A stretch of 64,000 nucleotides of DNA, taken from assembly GCA_020249265.1 (NCBI GenBank), contig JADCGA010000019.1, forward strand, positions 156,081-220,080, written 5' to 3'. This document shows positions 58,180 through 64,000 of the stretch, piece by piece. The notes below the pieces were generated by a model. It was not told the origin of the DNA, made no database searches, and saw nothing but the letters and a program-made list of their open reading frames with translations. Within the stretch, counting starts at the first letter, position 1, and every line of letters begins with the position of its first letter. The DNA is from Roseomonas sp. (lineage in GTDB: Bacteria > Pseudomonadota > Alphaproteobacteria > Acetobacterales > Acetobacteraceae). Position numbers and translations under genes: made by a program.

Positions 58180-59738
58180 CGGCTGCCGAGCCCTTTGCGC
58201 GTTTCGCCTATCAACGCCACGCAGATCAGGCGCGGGCCAAGCCCGCATCACACCCTGTGGTGATCATTGGCGCCGGGCCGGTTGGCCTGACGCTTGCCAT
58301 TGATCTCAAGCTGCGCGGTATTGATTGCGTGTTGCTGGATGATCAGGACCGCATCGGGGGGGGATCGCGCGCCATTTGCTTTGCCAAGCGGACGCTGGAG
58401 ATTTGGGATAGGCTTGGCTGTGCCGCGCCCATGCTGGACAAAGGTGTGCGCTGGAATGTCGGCAAGGTCTTTCAGCATGAGGAATTGCTCTACCGTTTTG
58501 ATCTGCAGCCGGAATCTGGTCATAAGATGCCGGCCTTCATCAATTTGCAGCAATACTATGCGGAAAAATTCCTGGTGGATCGCGCGCAGGCGCTGGGTGT
58601 TGATCTGCGTTGGTTGCACCGTGTGATCGGCCTGCAATCGGGCGATCAGGGCGCGTGCATCACGGTTGAAACGCCTGATGGCATCTATTTGCTAGATGCG
58701 CGTTTTGCCATTGCCTGCGATGGCGCGCGTTCGCCCATGCGCGCCATGCTTGGCCTTGAATTCATGGGTGAGCAGTTTGAAGATCAATTTCTGATCGCCG
58801 ATGTACGCATGACAGCCGATTTCCCGGTGGAGCGCTGGTTCTGGTTCGACCCGCCTTTTCATGGCGGCCAGTCCTGCCTTTTGCACAAGCAGCCCGATGA
58901 TGTCTGGCGCATAGACCTGCAACTATCACCAGATGCGGATACGGAACATGAAAGGCGGCCCGAAGTGGTGCGCCCGCGCATTGAACGCATGTTGGGGCAT
59001 GATGAATTCGATTTGGAATGGATTTCCGTCTATCGTTTTCAATGCCGCCGGCTAGAACGCTTTGTGCATGGTGCGGTAATTTTTGCGGGTGATGCGGCAC
59101 ATCAGGTCTCCCCCTTTGGGGCGCGCGGCGCCAATTCCGGCGTGCAGGATGCGGATAATCTCGGCTGGAAGCTTGCCGCAGCTCTGCGGGGCAGGACAGG
59201 GCTGATTGCGAGCTATGATCAGGAACGTTCGCAAGCGGCGGATGAGAATATCCTGAACTCCTCACGTGCCACTGATTTCATCGCGCCCCGCCACAAGGCA
59301 GAGGCACGTTTTCGCAACGCGGCCCTGGCGCTGGCGCGACAGACGGAATTCGGAAAGCGCTTCGTCAATTCCGGCAGACTTTCAACACCAACCGCTTATG
59401 CCGAAAGTCCCTTGTCAAGGATGGACACAACGCCTTGGGCCGCCGGGCCGCCGCCCGGTGCGCCGATCCCAGATGCGCCCTTAGGCAATGGATACCTGAG
59501 TGAAACACTGGGCCAGGGTTTTGCCTTGCTTCATCGGCAGGGCGGTGCTGAGGCCAAGGGGGCTGAGGGGCTCGCCATTATTGAGGTCTTTGACCAGGAC
59601 GAAGCCTTGATTGCGCGTTTTGGCCTCACGTCAGGGGCTGGTTATCTCATTCGTCCGGATCGCCATGTGGCGGCGCGTTTTCATCAGGTGACGCATGCTG
59701 CGGTCACAGCCGCACTCCGCAAGGCCAACGCGGCCTGA
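58176..59738 (+). CDS. FAD-dependent aromatic monooxygenase (PheA/MhpA-like)
   Basis: 520 aa. FAD-binding motif VVIIGAGPVGLTLAIDLKLRG near residue 30, DG motif ACDGARSPMRAML near residue 185, and GDAAHQVSPFGARGANSGVQDADNLGWKLA near residue 300, the hallmark of group-A flavoprotein hydroxylases of the MhpA/phenol hydroxylase branch. Placed with hmgA, it may be a 3-hydroxyphenylacetate-type hydroxylase that makes homogentisate, or a gentisate-forming 3-hydroxybenzoate hydroxylase. Neither is proven. Confidence 0.87.
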   Translation: MTAAEPFARFAYQRHADQARAKPASHPVVIIGAGPVGLTLAIDLKLRGIDCVLLDDQDRIGGGSRAICFAKRTLEIWDRLGCAAPMLDKGVRWNVGKVFQHEELLYRFDLQPESGHKMPAFINLQQYYAEKFLVDRAQALGVDLRWLHRVIGLQSGDQGACITVETPDGIYLLDARFAIACDGARSPMRAMLGLEFMGEQFEDQFLIADVRMTADFPVERWFWFDPPFHGGQSCLLHKQPDDVWRIDLQLSPDADTEHERRPEVVRPRIERMLGHDEFDLEWISVYRFQCRRLERFVHGAVIFAGDAAHQVSPFGARGANSGVQDADNLGWKLAAALRGRTGLIASYDQERSQAADENILNSSRATDFIAPRHKAEARFRNAALALARQTEFGKRFVNSGRLSTPTAYAESPLSRMDTTPWAAGPPPGAPIPDAPLGNGYLSETLGQGFALLHRQGGAEAKGAEGLAIIEVFDQDEALIARFGLTSGAGYLIRPDRHVAARFHQVTHAAVTAALRKANAA

Positions 59739-60019
59739 GGGGGTCAAACCCGAAAAGGCTTTGGGACATCGCGTCTCGGCAAAGCGCCAAGACGGCGATT
59801 GGGACATGAATTTGGTGCTTAACTTTGCCCACCCCGCTGGCAAGATGCTGCGTAGCACGAAGCCTTGGCGCCTTACGGCAAAGGCCAAGGACACCCACCA
59901 TAAGGCTCATCGAAGGGAGGCGGTTGTTGATGAGACCTTCTGAATGGTAACGCTTCCCGCCCGTATATCCAGCAGGACCAAATCGGTGAGTTTGGCACCA
60001 ACTACAGCACCAATCGGCA
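59739..60019. other. 281-base intergenic region, hairpins only
   Basis: Between two convergent genes. I see inverted repeats CGTCTCGGC..AGCGCCAAGACG (59771-59793) and CCTTGGC..GCCAAGG (59863-59890), no T tract and no credible ORF above chance. Confidence 0.5.
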
Positions 60020-60925
60020 TCACTTCCCCTTTTTCCCTTTGTTGGCGGCCTTACGCGGAAAACGCCTGCGGAAATCTGCGGCCATTTCCTCCAAGGTCAC
60101 GAACCGCACACCAGGATGTTTCAGCATATGGCCGATCAGGCGTTCCAGCATGAGCAGCACTTGCGGCCGGCCTGATACATCCGGATGGATGGTCATGGGC
60201 ACCACGGCGTAATCATATTCGCGGTAGACGAAATCGAAATGATCGCGCCAGATCTGTTCAAGCTGATGTGGTGAGACATAGCCATGGCTATTCGGAAATT
60301 TCTTCACGAACATCATGGGTGGCAGATCATCCAAATACCAGGAAGCCGGGATTTCAACCAGCTCGGTTTCACGTCCACGCGTGAAGGGTTTCATCCATGT
60401 GGAAGCCGGCTTGCTGTAATCAATGGGCGTCCATGCATCGCCAGTGCGCACATAATAAGGTTGTGCATCATGATGCATCAGTGAATGATCATAAGCGATC
60501 CCACGCTCCAGCAGAATTTCGATGGAGGTGGCGGATACCTCCCACCAGGGCGCGACATAGCCAACCGGGCGACGGCCCCAATATTGCTCGATCAGATAGA
60601 TGCATTTGTCGAAAATCGCCTCTTCCTGGCTGCGTGAAAGAGCGAGGGGGTTTTCATGGCTGTAACCATGCAAGCCAATCTCATGGCCAGCCTTGGCGAC
60701 CATCTCCGTTTCTTTCGGGAAAGATTCGATGGTATGTCCTGGGATGAACCAGGATTGCTTCATGCCGAAGCGTTCGAACAGCTTCAGCAGGCGCGGCATA
60801 CCAACTTTGGCGGCGAATACCCCGCGACTGATATCGCCCGGGCTATCCTCGCCCATATAGCTGCCAAGCCAGCCTGCCACGGCATCGCAATGCACGCTGA
60901 AGGCGCAGAGAATTTCCTTTGTCAT
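60020..60925 (-). CDS. Polysaccharide deacetylase family protein (PuuE/allantoinase-like)
   Basis: 301 aa NodB-fold protein. The family's second motif reads [14 protein letters not shown] (His pair), then [10 protein letters not shown]; later [21 protein letters not shown]. The first Asp-Asp of the NodB motif is replaced by [12 protein letters not shown] near residue 10. This pattern fits the Allantoinase/PuuE subgroup of cytoplasmic amidohydrolases more than cell-wall deacetylases. No signal peptide. A 68-aa ORF precedes it by 45 bases on the same strand. Confidence 0.88.
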   Translation of the reverse strand: MTKEILCAFSVHCDAVAGWLGSYMGEDSPGDISRGVFAAKVGMPRLLKLFERFGMKQSWFIPGHTIESFPKETEMVAKAGHEIGLHGYSHENPLALSRSQEEAIFDKCIYLIEQYWGRRPVGYVAPWWEVSATSIEILLERGIAYDHSLMHHDAQPYYVRTGDAWTPIDYSKPASTWMKPFTRGRETELVEIPASWYLDDLPPMMFVKKFPNSHGYVSPHQLEQIWRDHFDFVYREYDYAVVPMTIHPDVSGRPQVLLMLERLIGHMLKHPGVRFVTLEEMAADFRRRFPRKAANKGKKGK

Positions 60926-60970
60926 TTCTCCCTCACAATCAGAAATCAGGCTAAACGCAGCAGAGCTGCC

Positions 60971-61177
60971 TCAATAAGGCACATCGCAAAGATAGCGCCG
61001 CGAATGATAGGGCTTTCCCGCATGGTTCAGCCAGAAAAACGATACCAACGGTTGCAGCTTTTCATACAACTCGCGGCAGCCTGCATTCAGCGCTTCAAGC
61101 CTTTCGCGCGCAGGGGGATGATTGGAAGGCCGGGAACCACAACCATCCATCCCATAATGGCTCTCATGACCATCCAT
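60971..61177 (-). CDS. Small conserved-looking protein, unknown
   Basis: 68 aa, MDGHESHYGMDGCGSRPSNH..RLEALNAGCRELYEKLQPLVSF..RRYLCDVPY. GGGAGA lies 6 bases upstream of the ATG at 61177. Predicted soluble, with a central amphipathic helix and a C-terminal aromatic/basic patch. No family recognised. It lies 45 bases upstream of the deacetylase-like gene on the same strand. Confidence 0.5.
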   Translation of the reverse strand: MDGHESHYGMDGCGSRPSNHPPARERLEALNAGCRELYEKLQPLVSFFWLNHAGKPYHSRRYLCDVPY

Positions 61178-61316
61178 GGTCTCCCGCGTTTGAGTATTTG
61201 ACTGACTTTTCTTGGCTAAAGGCTATGCAAGGGAAATGGCGTCGACAAGGGTATTGATGCGGCGCCAGCATAGGTGACTTTGCCCGAACGCGCCTCGCTT
61301 TGCATGATGCGTATCC

Positions 61317-61399
61317 TGCCCACCGGGGGACTCGAACCCCCACACCCTTGCGAGCTGCGGATTTTAAGTCCGCTGCGTCTACCATTCCGCCAGGCGGGC
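61317..61399 (-). tRNA. tRNA-Leu (TAA)
   Basis: GCCCGCC acceptor pairs with GGTGGGC. Anticodon loop CTTAAAA between GCGGA and TCCGC gives TAA. A long variable arm (AGCTCGCAAGGGTGT) and T arm GGGGGTTCGAGTCCCCC mark a class-II tRNA. The 3' end is A then GGAT on the gene strand, so CCA is not encoded. Confidence 0.95.
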
Positions 61400-61451
61400 C
61401 AGACCCAGGCTTACTAGACCTTTTTCGCGCCGGGTTAAATCGCCCCTGACC

Positions 61452-63317
61452 TTACCGCCCTTGGCGCGCGCACCAATCGCGCCAAATGCGCCGCCAGCCG
61501 GCCTCAAGCCCCCGCGCATAGGTGGCTGCGTCACCCAAAGGCCCCAGCGATAGCCGGGCACGGATCGCAGCCAGGCCGTCCGCATCTTGCGCGAAGGCAA
61601 TGGCCTTTTCGATGTACTCCGCCGTATCGGCGGCAATCCAACCCTGCAAGCCGACGGCACTCAGCAGCGTTTCGCCATTGCGGCTGATCATGCCCCCGCG
61701 CCCACGTCGCGTCAGGGTTGGCACGCCGGCATGGATCGCCTCCACCGTGGTGGTGCCGCCCGGAAAGGGGAAGGGGTCCAGCATGAAATCCACCGTCGCA
61801 TAGCGCGCAAAGTAATCGGCACGCGGGCTATGCCCTTCCAGATCAAGCCGCGCGACATCGCCGCCCGCAGCGGCAAAAAGCGCGCGCAGTCGTTGCGCCG
61901 TCGCGGCTTCCCTCAGCACTGCGGTTTTCAGCAACAACCGCGCATCGGGCAGGCGGGCCAGAATGGCGGCCCAGGCGGCCAGTACTTCATCATTGAGTTT
62001 CGCCAGGTTATTGAAACAGCCGAAGGTGACATGCCCCTGGCGCAGCATGGGCGGCGGGCTTGGCGCCACGGCTTCTCGCCCAGGCGTATAGCACAAGTAA
62101 CAGCCCGGCAGCCGGAGCGGCTTTTCGATGTAAAGCGCCTCATCTTCCGGTGGCAGCACCACATCATCGGCGATGATCCAATCCATCGCCGCCACACCAT
62201 TGGTATTGGCATAGCCAATCCAGCTTACCTGCACCGGCGCAGGGCGATATTCCATCACGCCAATGCGGCTGGTTTCCGTATGGCCAGTCAGATCAACCAG
62301 AATATCAATCCCATCGGCGCGGAGTTGCGCGACAATCGCGGCATCATCCAGGCTACCCAGCGAATGCCAGTGATCGAAAAGTCCGCGCAGCCTGGCAGTG
62401 GTGGCATCGGCGCGCTTGCCGACATCATAAGCGGTCAGGTGAAAGCCTGCGCGTTGATGCTGTGCAATCGCCGCTTCCAGAAAATAGCCAACCGGATGCT
62501 GACGAAAATCGCCCGAGAGCATGCCAATGCGCAGCCGCCGATCCGGGTCTGGCGTATTCGCGAAGGGCGCGGGCGCGGGCCGGGCGAAACGCTGGGCATA
62601 GGCGCGATGTGTAGCCGCCACTTCTGCCGCTGTAATGCCCGGCACATAGTTTAAGCCCAGCAGTAGATTCTGCCAGGCAGGGCGGCATCCGGGGTCTTGC
62701 GCAATGGCGCGGCGCTGCACGGCCATGGCCCCGCCAATATCGCCCGCCTGCTGCAAGGCCAGACCATGATTCACCTTGGCATCGGCGCGATCTGGCATTT
62801 CTTCGGCAACACGCGCCAAATGCGGAATTGCGGCGCTGGGCCGGCCTAAACCCATCAGCGTGGTGCCCAATTCGCTTCGCATCAGCGTATCGCCCGGCGA
62901 TGTTTCCAACAGTGCCCGCAGATGAAACATGGCACGATCAGGCCGCCCGGCATCCCGCCAAAGCCCGGCGACAGCACGGTGCAAACCCTCTCCGGCGCCT
63001 GCGGCAAGCGCGGCGGCAACAACTGCCTGCGCCGCATCAGCCTGCGCGGGCAGCAATATTCCCACCAGATTGGCGGCTGCGCGACCATAGGCAGGGCGCT
63101 GGCGGAGCGCTTCACGAAACGCGGCCACAGCGCCCGCGCGGTCACCAGAAAATCGCAAGGTCTGACCCAGGTTGTTGCGAATTTCCGGCGCATCACTTCC
63201 AAGCGCGATGGCACGCTGAAACAGCGGCGCGGCGGCACGGAAATCCCGCGCTTGCAGCCGCGCCATGGCTTCGTTGAGCAGCGCTTCGGCATCTGGTGTG
63301 GCAGCGCTGGTACTCAT
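61452..63317 (-). CDS. TPR protein with SPINDLY/O-GlcNAc-transferase-like glycosyltransferase domain
   Basis: 621 aa. The N-terminal ~240 residues are tetratricopeptide repeats (APLFQRAIALGSDAPEIRNNLGQTLRFSGD, FREALRQRPAYGRAAANLVG). The C-terminal ~380 residues are a GT41-type domain: RIGMLSGDFRQHPVGYFLEAAI, the UDP/acceptor region DLTGHTETSRIGVMEYRPAPVQVSWIGYANTNG, and VTFGCFNNLAKLNDEV. Its ATG overlaps the stop of the broken gamma-glutamyltransferase as ATGA. Possible protein O-GlcNAc transferase; target unknown. Confidence 0.9.
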   Translation of the reverse strand: MSTSAATPDAEALLNEAMARLQARDFRAAAPLFQRAIALGSDAPEIRNNLGQTLRFSGDRAGAVAAFREALRQRPAYGRAAANLVGILLPAQADAAQAVVAAALAAGAGEGLHRAVAGLWRDAGRPDRAMFHLRALLETSPGDTLMRSELGTTLMGLGRPSAAIPHLARVAEEMPDRADAKVNHGLALQQAGDIGGAMAVQRRAIAQDPGCRPAWQNLLLGLNYVPGITAAEVAATHRAYAQRFARPAPAPFANTPDPDRRLRIGMLSGDFRQHPVGYFLEAAIAQHQRAGFHLTAYDVGKRADATTARLRGLFDHWHSLGSLDDAAIVAQLRADGIDILVDLTGHTETSRIGVMEYRPAPVQVSWIGYANTNGVAAMDWIIADDVVLPPEDEALYIEKPLRLPGCYLCYTPGREAVAPSPPPMLRQGHVTFGCFNNLAKLNDEVLAAWAAILARLPDARLLLKTAVLREAATAQRLRALFAAAGGDVARLDLEGHSPRADYFARYATVDFMLDPFPFPGGTTTVEAIHAGVPTLTRRGRGGMISRNGETLLSAVGLQGWIAADTAEYIEKAIAFAQDADGLAAIRARLSLGPLGDAATYARGLEAGWRRIWRDWCARQGR

Positions 63318-63684
63318 CCCGTAATCGCATAGGCCGGGCGTCGCGGATCAGCCCCTGCGCGCACCAGCCCCGCTTGCGGATCGGACATCACGGCTTCAAC
63401 ACTGCCCGCCAGTCAGGTGATGTCCGGCCATTCCTTGAGGTCATGTCCGCGGCCCGCCAACGCATTCCGCGTTGCGTCTGGAATGCGCGCCTCAACCGCA
63501 AGCCGTCGCGGGAAATAATCAAAGGGCGCGAAGGAAGACGGGAAGGCATAGGATGAAACACGCGGCGCTTCGATCGCTTCCTGAAGTTCCATACCGAAAT
63601 GCAGCACATTCAACATCACCTGCAACATGGCTTGGATTTGTACATCACCGCCCGGCGTGCAGAAAGGGAGCCGGCTCGGTTAGT
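63314..63684 (-). pseudogene. Gamma-glutamyltransferase, C-terminal fragment with nonsense codon
   Basis: The minus strand reads RLPFCTPGGDVQIQAMLQVM, LNVLHFGMELQEAIEAPRVS and ARGHDLKEWPDIT, then TGA at 63417-63415 where relatives have Trp (TGG), then LAGSVEAVMSDPQAGLVRAG and ADPRRPAYAITG to the true stop at 63314. The frame is the same on both sides, so one TGG-to-TGA change broke the protein. The large N-terminal part is missing: an IS3-type end abuts at about 63685. Confidence 0.85.
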
Positions 63685-64000
63685 TTGAACATTTCCTGGG
63701 CGTTTCCTAAGTGGCTTCCTGCCTCGGTTAGGCCGCCATCGGGATTGATGGCCGCACGTTGAAATAGGCCTCGTCCGGCGTCTGCCCGTCAAGGCTCGAA
63801 TGGGGCCTTCGGGTGTTATGGAAGCCATCGAGGTATCGGCTCAGCGAAGCCCGCGCCTCAGGGACGCTGGTTTAAGCCCGTAGGTAAACCTCCTCGTATT
63901 TGATGGTCCGCCAGAGCCTCTCCACGAACACATTGTCCCGCCACGCCCCTTTGCCATCCATGCTGATCGCGATCTCGTGACTTTTCAGCAGCCCCGTGAA
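63685..64000 (-). mobile_element. IS3-family element, right end (partial, orfB with in-frame stop)
   Basis: Minus strand from the window edge reads FTGLLKSHEIAISMDGKGAW, RDNVFVERLWRTIKYEEVYL and RA, then TAA near 63871, then TSVPEARASLSRYLDGFHNT and PHSSLDGQTPDEAYF, with a final stop at 63728. The pattern is that of IS3-family OrfB integrases (DNxFVERLWRTIKYEEVYL, Y..RRPHSSL). The Tyr codon usual in RAYxS is replaced by a stop. The element end looks to be near 63684-63686 (TGAACATTTCC on the plus strand). Confidence 0.85.

Noticed and set aside
59739-60019. Small ORF or IS remnant in the gap
   Set aside because: Short frames on both strands, no recognisable residues, no paired ends.
61587-62654. 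355-codon plus-strand frame
   Set aside because: Antisense shadow of the TPR glycosyltransferase.

Overview
The window looks like chromosome from a GC-rich alphaproteobacterium of the Acetobacteraceae/Rhodospirillales type, close to Roseomonas-like soil or water bacteria. That is an inference from gene content: a PopZ-family polar protein, a CarD regulator, FdxA, a Suv3-like helicase, many TRAP and tripartite-tricarboxylate (Bug) solute receptors and a CO-dehydrogenase-type molybdenum hydroxylase. Most genes are ordinary housekeeping and catabolic genes, often in tight operons with 4-base ATGA or GTGA overlaps.

Layout. 1-6.1 kb: fatty-acid oxidation (acyl-CoA dehydrogenase, trifunctional-type hydratase/dehydrogenase), a divergent SDR, then acsA. 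5.9-8.7 kb: a scar in which the acsA 5' region and upstream terminator are duplicated at roughly 93% identity around an alien, very GC-rich MFS transporter and a chimeric Cys-rich ORF. 8.6-13.1 kb: small secreted protein, aroC, a TPP enzyme and a Bug receptor. 13.2-19.9 kb: a six-gene operon joining a three-subunit molybdenum hydroxylase to a complete TRAP transporter. 20-26.6 kb: MFS, Suv3-like helicase, S4 protein, FdxA, CarD with a very long histone-like tail. 26.7-30.6 kb: aldo/keto reductase and a TRAP system split over two divergent units. 30.7-32.2 kb: tsaB, rimI, TusA-like protein. 32.2-33.5 kb: a graveyard with fragments of a primase/helicase-like gene and an IS1380-type transposase. 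33.5-40.5 kb: chemoreceptor, fabI, pdxH, kinase fusion, stress protein, pirin, lipoprotein. 40.6-48.6 kb: a minus-strand run pcm-tolC-popZ-valS-small membrane protein-ilvD-secreted protein. 48.7-49.0 kb: tRNA-Cys and tRNA-Asn. 49.1-52.0 kb: a third TRAP operon. 52.2-59.7 kb: aromatic catabolism (pobA; pcaHG, a Bug receptor, hmgA, an MBL hydrolase and a flavin monooxygenase). 59.9-64 kb: polysaccharide deacetylase, a small ORF, tRNA-Leu, a TPR/SPINDLY glycosyltransferase, and a gamma-glutamyltransferase destroyed by an IS3-type element.

Two families of short dispersed repeats recur in intergenic gaps. In four of five copies the repeat edge lies exactly on, and partly or wholly forms, the stop codon of the preceding gene. 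I see no CRISPR array, prophage, rRNA operon or complete defence system. The most unusual parts are the acsA duplication scar, the stop-codon-docked repeats and the CarD fusion.
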